A DNA stretch of 64,000 nt from an uncultured bacterium. GTDB taxonomy: Bacteria; Cyanobacteriota; Vampirovibrionia; Gastranaerophilales; Gastranaerophilaceae. The position numbers were made by a program, and so were the translations under genes. The notes beneath the pieces are model-generated. The model made no database searches. It was not told the DNA's origin and saw only the letters and a list, made by a program, of their open reading frames with translations. Where the stretch lies: NCBI GenBank assembly GCA_902763805.1, contig CACWTN010000003.1:1-64000 (forward strand), written 5' to 3'. Positions 41,807 through 49,582 of this stretch are shown one piece after another (within the stretch, counting starts at the first letter, position 1; each line of letters begins with the position of its first letter).

Positions 41807-43315
41807 ATGAATAACAATAATCAGGCTTTATATGTAAAAAAAGAAGTAATGACACGTTTAATAGAGGCGTATTTATCAGATGATTTTCCTGAAAATACAA
41901 GGCTTATTCCTTACGATATGCGCCCGACGGGAGCGGAAGTTCCGTATCGCTGCTGTATCTATAAAGAACGTGCAATTCTTAAAACCAGATTGATTGCTAA
42001 TTTGGGTTTTCCTCTTGAAAATGATGACGAAAGAATAAATCTGACAACTTATGCAAAAGAAGCCGAAGCAAGAACGGAAGTCAGCGATAAACACTTAACC
42101 GTATTACGACAGGCCTGCAAAGGTTGTACATCTAACAGTATTTACGTTACCGATATTTGTCAGGGATGTGTTGCAAGACCTTGTACAAATGCCTGCAAAT
42201 TCGGTGCAATATCCGTAAGTGACGGAAGGGCAAAAATTGACAGCGAAAAATGTAAAAAATGCCAGATGTGTATTAATGCCTGCCCTTATCACGCAATAGT
42301 TAAATTATCCGTTCCGTGTGAAGATGCGTGTCCCGTAGGTGCAATTAAAAAAGACGAAAGGGGTTTGGCATCTATTGATTTCTCAAAATGTATAAGCTGC
42401 GGAAAATGTATTTCGGCCTGCCCGTTTGGTGCAGTTCACGAAAAAAGCGAAATAATTGATATTTTAAAAGCAATGAAAAACGGCAAAAAAGTTGTCGCAA
42501 TGATAGCTCCTGCTGTTGCCGGACAATTCAGAGGCAATCTTTATCAGTTAAAAACCGCTATTAAAAAAGCAGGATTTTATGATGTTTATGAAGTTGCAAA
42601 AGGTGCGGATAAGACTGCAAGAAATGAAGCAAGAGAATTCGTGGAAAGAATGGGTGAAGGTGATGCAATGTGGGATGCAATTCACCCGATTGCAGAATCA
42701 GGCGAAACCCCAAAAGAAGGGTTTATGACAACTTCCTGCTGTGCGGGTTATATCCAGCTTGTAAATAAACATCTGCAGGAGATTAAACCTTATGTATCGG
42801 ATACTCATACTCCGCTTTATTACACTTCGGAATATGTAAAATCAATACTTCCCGACTCTGTCACTGTATTTATCGGACCGTGTGTTGCAAAAAGAGTTGA
42901 GGGCTTTGAGAACCCTAATATTGATTTTGTAATGAGCTTCGAAGAACTTGGCGCACTGTTTATGGCTAAGAAGATAGAAGTATCGGAATGTGAAGAAACA
43001 GAGTTTAATGAAGAAAGCTCAAAACAGGCTCGTAATTTTGGTGTGACAGGCGGTGTTGCAGAGGCTGTTAAAAAGGCTTTGCAGTATGAAAATTCTGTTA
43101 AACCTCTTGTTATAAGTGGCTTGAACAAAGAATCCATCCGCCAGCTTAAAAAATATGCGGCAAACGGCTGCTGTGAAGACGGGTGTAACCTGATTGAGGT
43201 TATGTGCTGTGAAGGCGGTTGTGTTGCGGGTAATGCGACCATAAATAATGTTAAAATGGCAAACAAACAGATAAAAGAAGTAATCTCAGACAGTCACGAT
43301 ATAGAAAAAATATAG
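41807..43315 (+). CDS. hydA: Monomeric [FeFe] hydrogenase, group B type
   Basis: A 502-residue iron-only hydrogenase. The N-terminal part has ferredoxin-like clusters CKKCQMCINACP and CISCGKCISACP plus an extra CQGCVARPCTNAC. The H-cluster motifs are divergent from group A: L1 is TTSCCAGY (not TSCCPGW), L2 is IGPCVAKRVE and L3 is EVMCCEGGCVAGNA. This set fits group B (TIGR04105-like) enzymes of anaerobic gut bacteria, whose in vivo direction is less well known than group A. Gene order ferredoxin-hydA, with maturases convergent downstream, supports H2 production coupled to PFOR. Start at ATG 41807 behind GAGGGAAG. Confidence 0.9.
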   Translation: MNNNNQALYVKKEVMTRLIEAYLSDDFPENTRLIPYDMRPTGAEVPYRCCIYKERAILKTRLIANLGFPLENDDERINLTTYAKEAEARTEVSDKHLTVLRQACKGCTSNSIYVTDICQGCVARPCTNACKFGAISVSDGRAKIDSEKCKKCQMCINACPYHAIVKLSVPCEDACPVGAIKKDERGLASIDFSKCISCGKCISACPFGAVHEKSEIIDILKAMKNGKKVVAMIAPAVAGQFRGNLYQLKTAIKKAGFYDVYEVAKGADKTARNEAREFVERMGEGDAMWDAIHPIAESGETPKEGFMTTSCCAGYIQLVNKHLQEIKPYVSDTHTPLYYTSEYVKSILPDSVTVFIGPCVAKRVEGFENPNIDFVMSFEELGALFMAKKIEVSECEETEFNEESSKQARNFGVTGGVAEAVKKALQYENSVKPLVISGLNKESIRQLKKYAANGCCEDGCNLIEVMCCEGGCVAGNATINNVKMANKQIKEVISDSHDIEKI

Positions 43316-43325
43316 TGGTAAAATA

Positions 43326-44318
43326 TTATTTTTGGCTGCCGGTTCTGAACCCTTTTTCTTTGCTTATTGTTCTGCCAATTGATTTAATTTTCGCTTCGAT
43401 ACACCCTCTGCACTTTTCGGGTGCGTCGTTTATGCAGATTTTACCGGGGTAAATCTCATACTTTGCTCTGTATTCTGTTGAAGTTACGTTTGGCATAACA
43501 ACATTTGCACCGCTTTGGAGTGCGATTAATCTTCCGTTCGGATTAAGAGTTTCCATTGCTGTTGTTGCCGGAATATTTATATCGGGCAGGTTTAACCTTG
43601 TAAGCGCCATAACTTTAAGAGCAAGCCAAAAATCTCCTTTTTGCGCATCTTTAAGCGGAGTTTGTGCGTGCGGAATAAACGGACCAATTCCTATCATATC
43701 CGCATTGAGTTCTTTGAAAAATAAAATATCATCAGCCAAAGATTCAACAGTTTGGTTCGGAAGCCCGACAAGACAGCCTGAACCCGTTTCAAATCCTAAA
43801 CTTTTTAAATCATATAAACATCTTTGTCTGTTTTCAAAACTTGCGTTTGGGTGCATTTTTTCATAGAGATTTTGGTCGGTTGTTTCTATCCTTAACAGGT
43901 ATCTGTCTGCACCTGCGTCTTTAAAGGCTTTGTATTCATCGTAAGTTTTTTCTCCGATACTCAGAGTCAGGGCAACATCAAATTTTTTTATCTCACGAAT
44001 AATTTCAACCATTTTATCCGTATCGTAATAATCGTCTTCGCCCGATTGCAGAACAAGAGTTTTGTATCCCAAATTTACCGCATTTTTTGCATATAAAAGA
44101 AGCTCGTCTTTTAAGATTCTGTATCTTTCAACATCTTTATTAGGAGAACGCAGTCCGCAGTATTTGCACTGACGCTTGCAGATATTTGAAAATTCGATTA
44201 ATCCTCTTAAGTGAACTTCATCTCCGACGTTTTCATGACGAACTCTGTCAGCTTCTTTAAATAGCCAATCGTTTTTTGTGATATCTGATAATATATCAAT
44301 TAGCTCCTGCTTATTCAT
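43326..44318 (-). CDS. hydE: [FeFe] hydrogenase maturase HydE (radical SAM)
   Basis: A 330-residue radical SAM enzyme needed to build the H-cluster dithiolate-bridged subsite. The SAM cluster motif is CKRQCKYCGLR, in the family's CX3CX2C form. A second, C-terminal cluster site is visible as CINDAPEKCRGC (CX7CX2C), found in Thermotoga HydE but absent from many others. LVGLPNQTVESLADD and GIGPFIPHAQTPL are typical. The ATG overlaps the stop of hydF by 8 bases, so HydF and HydE are coupled. Confidence 0.95.
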   Translation of the reverse strand: MNKQELIDILSDITKNDWLFKEADRVRHENVGDEVHLRGLIEFSNICKRQCKYCGLRSPNKDVERYRILKDELLLYAKNAVNLGYKTLVLQSGEDDYYDTDKMVEIIREIKKFDVALTLSIGEKTYDEYKAFKDAGADRYLLRIETTDQNLYEKMHPNASFENRQRCLYDLKSLGFETGSGCLVGLPNQTVESLADDILFFKELNADMIGIGPFIPHAQTPLKDAQKGDFWLALKVMALTRLNLPDINIPATTAMETLNPNGRLIALQSGANVVMPNVTSTEYRAKYEIYPGKICINDAPEKCRGCIEAKIKSIGRTISKEKGFRTGSQK

Positions 44319-45489
44319 GGAAAATCTCCATTGCTCTGTCTAAAATTCCGTTCATATAAGCGATAGCCATTCCGTAGTTTACTATCGGAATATTTTGTTC
44401 TTTTGCTTTTTTTATTCTGGACTTCATTTCATGTTCATTTAGCATGCAGCCGCCGCAGTGAATTATTAGCCTGTATTTTGATAAATCAGACGGGAATTCT
44501 CCGCCCTGAGTGAACTCAAAATCTATATTTTTGCCTGAAAAATCCTTAATCCACTTTGGGAATTTAACCGTTCCGATGTCGTTACATTGTCTGTGGTGAG
44601 TACAGCCTTCAGATATAAGAATTTTATCTCCGTCTTTGAGGTTTGATAAGGTTTCTGCACCGTTAATAAGCTCATTTAATTTACCCTTATATTTTGCCAT
44701 TAATATTGAAAATGATGTCAAAATTGTATTATCAGGTACAATTTCTTTTACCTTGTTAAAAGCCTGAGAATCCGTAATAACATATTTTGGAGTTACTGTA
44801 TTTAATAAATTGCCGAGTCCTTCGACCTGGGTGCATATCGCTGTTGCGTGAGCATCAAGACATTCCCTTAAAACATTCTGTTGAGGAAGGATTATTCTTC
44901 CTTTTGGGGCAGATTCGTCTATCGGAATTACAAGAACTACAATATCTCCCTGTTTCAGTCTGTCACGTATAATGTATTTTTCTTTCTTATTCTCGTTAAT
45001 CAGATGTCCGAGTTTTTCTTTTAGTTCATTAACGCCATCACCTGTTTTTGCTGAAACAAAATATCCCTCTCCTCGGGGGAGGGTTTTGGAGGGGGCTAAA
45101 TCTGACTTATTGAATACAACAATATAAGGAATTTTTCTGTTTTCAAATTCATTAATCAGGTTAAAATCTTCGTCCTGAAAACCGAAAGAAGAATCAATAA
45201 CAAGAACGGCAATATCGGTTTTATCAAGTATTCGGTTTGTTCTTTCGATACGCAACGTTCCTAAATTCCCTTCATCATTAATTCCTGCCGTATCAATAAT
45301 TACGACGGGCCCCAGCGGCAGAATCTCCATTGATTTTTCTACAGGGTCGGTCGTTGTACCTTTAACGTCGGATACAACTGCTAAATTTTGGTTTGTTACC
45401 GCATTAACCAAACTTGATTTTCCGCTGTTTGTGCAGCCGAAAAATGATATATGCGGGCGTTCTGATTTGTTAAGTGTATATAATGTCAT
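44311..45489 (-). CDS. hydF: [FeFe] hydrogenase maturation GTPase HydF
   Basis: A 392-residue scaffold that carries the 2Fe precursor to apo-hydrogenase. The GTPase domain has GCTNSGKSSLVNA (G1), VVIIDTAG (G3), NKSD (G4) and SAKTGDG (G5). The C-terminal cluster ligands are CTHHRQC and HCGGCMLN. Between G4 and G5 a GC-rich palindromic insert encodes PSKTLPRGEGY (45065-45097); the frame is maintained. Start at ATG 45489 with a poor SD (AAAGAAAG). It is coupled to hydE but separated from hydG by a + strand PilZ gene. Confidence 0.95.
   Translation of the reverse strand: MTLYTLNKSERPHISFFGCTNSGKSSLVNAVTNQNLAVVSDVKGTTTDPVEKSMEILPLGPVVIIDTAGINDEGNLGTLRIERTNRILDKTDIAVLVIDSSFGFQDEDFNLINEFENRKIPYIVVFNKSDLAPSKTLPRGEGYFVSAKTGDGVNELKEKLGHLINENKKEKYIIRDRLKQGDIVVLVIPIDESAPKGRIILPQQNVLRECLDAHATAICTQVEGLGNLLNTVTPKYVITDSQAFNKVKEIVPDNTILTSFSILMAKYKGKLNELINGAETLSNLKDGDKILISEGCTHHRQCNDIGTVKFPKWIKDFSGKNIDFEFTQGGEFPSDLSKYRLIIHCGGCMLNEHEMKSRIKKAKEQNIPIVNYGMAIAYMNGILDRAMEIFHE
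45065..45097. repeat. GC-rich palindromic insert inside hydF
   Basis: CCCTCTCC-TCG-GGGGAGGG hairpin (one G-U) followed by a TTTTGGAGGGGGCT tail, far richer in G and C than its surroundings. It looks like one short interspersed palindromic element maintained in frame. Other copies were not found in this window. Confidence 0.5.
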
Positions 45490-45630
45490 TTTTTACTTTC
45501 TTTACTGATGACTGTTCCCTTATATTTTATCATGAATCTAATGTAATAAATAACATAATACTGGACAAGGTCAGGTAAAATAGTGTATAATTTGTTCAGT
45601 TAAATTAGTGTAGTATGAAAGGGTGTTTAT

Positions 45631-46251
45631 ATGCAGTTAAGTTTTAATTTGGAAAATATAAAGTATTTAAAATTAAAGTATAAAGAAGGCGGCAGAGTTA
45701 AAAATATTCAGCTGGCATTAAAAGAAAAACAGGAGAATAATTTTATTGCAGTTATCGATGCCGATAAAGTTTCTTATACAGAAACTCCGCAGCAGATTGC
45801 GATTGATTTTATTACAACAGATGGTTTGTACAGTACGGAAACAACTTTAAAAGAAGTTAAAAAAGATGACGAATACGCTTATTTTGTGATAGGGAACCCC
45901 ACTTCTCTGGACTACCAGCAGAACAGAGAATACTATCGTGTAATCTCTAAAAATGACTGTATTTATACTGTTGATAAAGGCGGCAGTGTAGAATCATATG
46001 ACACGGTTACATATGATATTTCAGCCGGCGGTGTTTCTATTATTATGGAAGAAATTGCCATTTCTCAGGAAGAAACATCTATTGTTATTTTCACTCCCGG
46101 CAGAGATATTAAATCTCATTTGAATTTTGTAAGATGTGAGATTTTTGACAAAGACAAATATAAATTATCTTTTGAATTTACTGATTTGTCGGATGTTGAT
46201 TACGAAATCCTGCATAAACTCTGCTTGGAACAGCAGCTCCATGATTTGTAG
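45631..46251 (+). CDS. PilZ-domain protein (likely c-di-GMP receptor)
   Basis: A 206-residue protein with a YcgR-N-like beta domain (residues 1-95) followed by a PilZ domain. The c-di-GMP contacts are visible: QNREYYRV carries the RxxxR arginines and TYDISAGGVSI the DxSxxG motif. Binding of cyclic di-GMP is therefore likely. Its position, on the + strand between hydF and hydG, looks accidental for hydrogen metabolism but c-di-GMP often governs type IV pilus or surface-adhesin use, and a large prepilin cluster lies 25 kb upstream. SD GAAAGGG and a TATAAT at about 45585 are seen. Confidence 0.82.
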   Translation: MQLSFNLENIKYLKLKYKEGGRVKNIQLALKEKQENNFIAVIDADKVSYTETPQQIAIDFITTDGLYSTETTLKEVKKDDEYAYFVIGNPTSLDYQQNREYYRVISKNDCIYTVDKGGSVESYDTVTYDISAGGVSIIMEEIAISQEETSIVIFTPGRDIKSHLNFVRCEIFDKDKYKLSFEFTDLSDVDYEILHKLCLEQQLHDL

Positions 46252-46253
46252 TC

Positions 46254-47693
46254 TTAAAATCTGAAATCCCTTTTGCCTTGTTCAATCTCTCTGAGATTAC
46301 TTGTCAGAACTTTTTTGACAGCTTCGTTTTTGATTTTGTCAAGTTCTTTAATGATGAATTCTTCTCCGATTTTCTTTGTTTCGGGAGAAGCATAATCCAT
46401 TAAGAACTCTTTCAGTGTTATCAATGCATTCGGCTGACAGCAATTCTGAATTTGCCCTGTTTTGCAAAGTGACATAAATCTGTCGCCGGTTCTTCCTTCT
46501 CTGTAACAGGCAGTACAGAATGACGGGATTTTGCCCAGTTGAAGCAGCCATCTGACGACTTCGTCTAAAGTTCTCTGGTCAGAAACGTCAAACTGTTCCG
46601 TTTCCGTCGGTCTTTCTTTTTCCGTGTAGCCGCCTACAGATGTTCTGGAAGCACCAGAAACCTGTGAAACACCCAGTTTAAGCAGTTTCTCTCTTACCTG
46701 TTGGGATTCTCTTGTTGAAATAATTATACCTGTGTATGGAACCGCAATACGGGTTAGGGCTACAATTTTTGCAAAAGTTTCATCATCAATACCGTTATCA
46801 AAAGCTGACGGGTCAATATCGTCCGCTTTTTTAATACGCGGAACAGATATTGTATGCGGGCCGACGCCATGAACTGCTTCTAAGTGTTCTGCGTGCATAA
46901 GAAGTGCCGCAAATTCGTATTTGTATCTTTCAAGTCCGAATAAAACGCCTAAACCTACATCGTCAATACCGCCTTCCATTGCTCTGTCCATGGCTTCGGT
47001 ATGGTACGCATAATTGTGTTTTGGTCCTGTCGGGTGTAGTCTTTCATAAGATTCTTTGTGGTATGTTTCCTGAAAAAGGATATAAGTTCCTATTCCTGCA
47101 TCTTTTAATTTACGGTAATTTTCAACTGTTGTTGCGGCTATATTGACGTTAACACGTCTAATTGCACCGTTTTTGTGTTTAATTGAATAAATAGTTTTTA
47201 TACATTCCAAAATGTATTCAATAGGATTATTTACGGGATCTTCACCGGATTCTATTGCAAGACGCTTGTGTCCCATATCCTGCAAAGCGATAACTTCAGC
47301 TTTAACTTCTTCCTGAGTAAGTTTTTTACGCGGAATATGTTTATTCTGGTGATGATACGGGCAGTAAATACAGCCGTTCGTGCAGTAGTTTGAAAGATAA
47401 AGAGGTGCAAAAATAACTATTCTTTCACCGTAAAAAGCTTCTTTTATTTCTTCTGCTAAATCATAAATTTTCTTTAAAACACCTTTGTCTTCACAAGCCA
47501 AAAGAACGCTTGCTTCTTCGTGCGTTAAACCTTGACAGTGAGTTTCTCTGCCGTTTCTAACAGGTCTTGCTTTATCTAAAATTTTATCAATAAGTTCCAA
47601 ATTATTTTTGTTTTTTTCAGCGTAGTCAAGAGTTCTCAAAACTTCCTCGTGGTTAATAAACTCTTCTGCTTTTAATGATTTTTTATCGTACAT
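46254..47693 (-). CDS. hydG: [FeFe] hydrogenase maturase HydG (radical SAM tyrosine lyase)
   Basis: A 479-residue radical SAM enzyme that splits tyrosine into p-cresol plus CO and cyanide ligands for the H-cluster. The SAM motif is CTNGCIYCPYHHQN (CX3CX2C). The auxiliary cluster is CTACYREGRTGDRF plus a Cys about 22 residues on (IQNCC). IAIESGEDPVN and LFQETYHKESYERLHPTGPKHNY are typical of HydG. It is placed directly after the TM1266-type regulator with a 22-base gap, both minus strand. Together with hydE and hydF it makes the set of maturases complete. Confidence 0.96.
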   Translation of the reverse strand: MYDKKSLKAEEFINHEEVLRTLDYAEKNKNNLELIDKILDKARPVRNGRETHCQGLTHEEASVLLACEDKGVLKKIYDLAEEIKEAFYGERIVIFAPLYLSNYCTNGCIYCPYHHQNKHIPRKKLTQEEVKAEVIALQDMGHKRLAIESGEDPVNNPIEYILECIKTIYSIKHKNGAIRRVNVNIAATTVENYRKLKDAGIGTYILFQETYHKESYERLHPTGPKHNYAYHTEAMDRAMEGGIDDVGLGVLFGLERYKYEFAALLMHAEHLEAVHGVGPHTISVPRIKKADDIDPSAFDNGIDDETFAKIVALTRIAVPYTGIIISTRESQQVREKLLKLGVSQVSGASRTSVGGYTEKERPTETEQFDVSDQRTLDEVVRWLLQLGKIPSFCTACYREGRTGDRFMSLCKTGQIQNCCQPNALITLKEFLMDYASPETKKIGEEFIIKELDKIKNEAVKKVLTSNLREIEQGKRDFRF

Positions 47694-47715
47694 TTGTATT
47701 TACCCCTTTACCCAT

Positions 47716-47961
47716 CTATACGTTTGAATAAACTGTTTTTGCGTTAACACCTTCAAGGCTTCCGATTTTTCCTGTCAGAGCATTAATAACATCAACAGGT
47801 GCATCAAGAACAACGCTTATTATTCTTACTGCTTTCGGCTGATAAGGAATTCCCATTCTGCCTATAATGTATTTTGAATGTTCTGTTAAAAGATTTTGAA
47901 TGTCGCATACTACTGCATCATTTTCAACGATAATTCCGATAATCGCAACTCTGGTTTCCAT
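47716..47961 (-). CDS. TM1266-family iron-only hydrogenase system regulator
   Basis: An 81-residue ferredoxin-like-fold protein, recognised by METRVAIIGIIVEN, LLTEHSKYIIGRMGIPY and VVLDAPVDVINALTGKIGSLEGV, found beside hydrogenase maturation genes in many anaerobes. Similar to NikR C-terminal domains, it is thought to be regulatory, but its ligand is unknown. The frame is open to 47994 (TTG), but ATG 47961 follows an ideal AAAGGAGAG. A strong hairpin (47980-48013) with a CTCCTTT loop lies just upstream and could mask this SD. It leads the operon with hydG. Confidence 0.9.
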   Translation of the reverse strand: METRVAIIGIIVENDAVVCDIQNLLTEHSKYIIGRMGIPYQPKAVRIISVVLDAPVDVINALTGKIGSLEGVNAKTVYSNV

Positions 47962-47979
47962 AATACTCTCCTTTGTATA

Positions 47980-48013
47980 AAAAAGTCGTGCCAAAAAGGA
48001 GGCACGACTTTTT
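47980..48013 (-). terminator. Strong hairpin: terminator of the upstream gene, or attenuator of the hydrogenase-regulator operon
   Basis: AAAAGTCGTGCC / GGCACGACTTTT stem and a TCCTTTTT loop, followed on the minus strand by T6. It lies 18 bases before the SD-bearing start of the TM1266-family gene. The loop CCTCCTTT (48002-47995) is perfectly complementary to AAAGGAGG at 48030-48023, and its CTCCTTT part to the SD AAAGGAG at 47974-47968. Confidence 0.75.
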
Positions 48014-48055
48014 AATTTGTTACCTCCTTTCTCTAAAGGTTTAAATATTTAGCGT

Positions 48056-48907
48056 TTAATTTTTAAATATTTTCTCCTTGAGAGTCAGGTATGTATCTAT
48101 TATGTTATAAACCTTCTTTTTTTTCAATTGTTTTGATTTTGTAATTTTGGGTAATGTGATTTTTTCATAATTTTCTATTATAAGTTCGGGAAAGAAGGTT
48201 TTGAAAACTTCTTTGGAAGTCTTGCTTAAATTCCGGTCGCATGACTGTTTGATACTAAAATTAACTGCCTGACAAGATTCTCTTCTTCTGCTTCTGAATT
48301 CTTTAATATTTTTTGAATCTGTTCCTATCATGTACAACAGAAAATCCCTATCAGGAATCTCATGAAAAATTTTTACAAAATCATTTTTTAATTTTGTAAA
48401 ATAATTATCGGCAAAATCGGTGATACCCAGCCAAGGATCTATAATAACCGCCTCTTTGTTCCTGAAAGAATACATCTTATCTTTGTTTATCTTTTTCTGC
48501 GTAATAAAAGCTACCGTATGGTCAATTTTTATGTCTTTGTCAAAATTTTCCTTTTTCATATAAATCTCTCCGACATAAATATTTTTTTGACCGTTAATTT
48601 TTCCTATAAGCTGGGCAAGCATAGCTTCTTCAAAGCAGTTTCCGACTTTTTTATCCTGCATAAAGTAAACCAGTTGGGAAAAATATTCATTAGAGCTTCT
48701 GAGGTTTTTTCTCATTTTATATAATTTTACGCCAATTTTTTCAAAATAATCAGGAAGTGTTTTTAAAGAAAATTCAGAAATGTGGTGCGCGTTTATATAT
48801 CTTTTTTTTAGTTTGCTTAAAGAAATATGCGGATATGCACTATGGGCTTTACGCTCAATTGTGTCTGCTGTTTTGATGATATTTTGTCTGCCCTGAAAAG
48901 TTATCAT
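48056..48907 (-). CDS. Cys-His-Asp (transglutaminase/papain-like) protein, paralogue 1
   Basis: A 283-residue protein. The likely catalytic triad is Cys in KVGNCFEEAMLAQ, His in KIDHTVAFI and Asp in AVIIDPWLGITDF, with 39- and 27-residue spacing. The same triad with the same flanks is found in the 53176-53841 gene. The C-terminal half is Lys-rich with helices (LPKITKSKQLKKKKVYNIIDTYL). No signal peptide is present, and the N-terminus ITFQGRQNIIKTADTI is similar to its paralogue. ATG 48907 is preferred to TTG 48913; no SD. Possible roles are transglutaminase-like, deamidase or protease; family membership is inferred from residue pattern only. Confidence 0.7.
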   Translation of the reverse strand: MITFQGRQNIIKTADTIERKAHSAYPHISLSKLKKRYINAHHISEFSLKTLPDYFEKIGVKLYKMRKNLRSSNEYFSQLVYFMQDKKVGNCFEEAMLAQLIGKINGQKNIYVGEIYMKKENFDKDIKIDHTVAFITQKKINKDKMYSFRNKEAVIIDPWLGITDFADNYFTKLKNDFVKIFHEIPDRDFLLYMIGTDSKNIKEFRSRRRESCQAVNFSIKQSCDRNLSKTSKEVFKTFFPELIIENYEKITLPKITKSKQLKKKKVYNIIDTYLTLKEKIFKN

Positions 48908-48925
48908 ATTCAATTAAAAAATCAT

Positions 48926-48942
48926 AAAAAAATTTTTTGCTA
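48926..48942 (-). promoter_or_regulatory. TAGCAAAAAA-type upstream box (copy 2)
   Basis: Minus strand TAGCAAAAAATTTTTTT immediately followed by ATGAT, ending about 19 bases before ATG 48907. Matches the box upstream of the paralogue at 53861-53876. Confidence 0.45.
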
Positions 48943-48948
48943 AAAAAA

Positions 48949-48979
48949 GACAGAAGAAATTTTTCTTCTGCCTTTTTTA
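48949..48979 (-). terminator. Terminator after the small exported protein gene
   Basis: AGACAGAAGAAA / TTTCTTCTGCCTTTTTT-type inverted repeat; on the minus strand the stem AAAAAAGGCAGAAGAAA...TTTCTTCTGTCTTTTTTT ends in a T-run. Confidence 0.75.
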
Positions 48980-48993
48980 TATAAAATTTGTTT

Positions 48994-49395
48994 TTACCAG
49001 GGGTTATTTCTCGGATTTATCCATTTTTTACCGCCGAATTGTGTAAACGGACAGCTTTCGCCCTTCCACTGACCACGGATAATTTTGTTATGCTCGTCAA
49101 CTTCAAAGGTTCTTGTGCAGACTTCTTCATCTTTTACGGTTGCACTTCCCCAGCTCCAGTCTTTATTTGTGTCGCCCCAGCTGTCAACAGAATGTTCCGT
49201 TCCTTCCGACCATATAATAAGTTTTCTGCCGGCAATATTTTTTTCATCAGTCGGGTAACCCCATCTGTTAATAACTGCATCTATACTTTCACCGTACCAG
49301 CTTGACATTACCGTATCCATGATTTCCTTTCCCCAGGCATATACAGAGGTGCATACCAAAGCCAAAACGGTTGTACATAATAAAAATTTTTTCAT
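48994..49395 (-). CDS. Small exported protein, function unknown
   Basis: A 133-residue protein with a clear signal peptide (MKKFLLCTTVLALVCTSVYA, residues 1-20). The mature part begins with a WYGESIDAVINRWGYPTDE motif, then LIIWSEG, reminiscent of the BamE-like fold seen in small envelope proteins of proteobacteria and cyanobacteria. Three Cys occur in the signal region and two in the mature part (VCTRTF, ESCPFTQ), which could form a disulfide. The frame opens at 49446; ATG 49395 follows GGGAGAAAAAG and gives the signal peptide. It ends 81 bases before the Cys-His-Asp gene; an AGAAAAATTTCTTCT inverted repeat in that gap (about 48950-48975) is probably its terminator. Confidence 0.78.
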   Translation of the reverse strand: MKKFLLCTTVLALVCTSVYAWGKEIMDTVMSSWYGESIDAVINRWGYPTDEKNIAGRKLIIWSEGTEHSVDSWGDTNKDWSWGSATVKDEEVCTRTFEVDEHNKIIRGQWKGESCPFTQFGGKKWINPRNNPW

Positions 49396-49497
49396 ACTTT
49401 TTCTCCCAATAAATAAGATTATTATATCATATTTTTTTATATACAAAATTTTACAAAATTTTAGTAATTATTTCTACTTCTTTATTCATGTTTATTC

Positions 49498-49503
49498 TAT
49501 AAT
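49498..49503 (+). promoter_or_regulatory. Probable -10 of the PFOR gene
   Basis: TATAAT 80 bases before the ATG, with a leader containing the CGGTTT/AAACCG hairpin at about 49531-49547 close to the SD (AAGGGAG). Confidence 0.5.
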
Positions 49504-49582
49504 AGAGTAAAGCTCGGAAGAGTATTTTTGTCGGTTTAGAAAAACCGGTCTACCTTAAAAAGAAAGGAAAGGGAGATATAAT

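Noticed and set aside
42820-43266. 148-codon minus-strand open frame inside the hydrogenase gene
   Set aside because: Opposite the conserved H-cluster region; composition and lack of SD show it is a shadow.
48023-48030. Ideal SD (AAAGGAGG) suggesting a tiny leader peptide before the TM1266 gene
   Set aside because: No ATG, GTG or TTG follows at a useful distance, so no leader peptide was annotated; kept only as part of the proposed RNA switch.
47980-48040. T-box or known metabolite riboswitch in front of the hydrogenase regulator
   Set aside because: No T-box sequence, specifier stem or other class-specific conserved core could be found.
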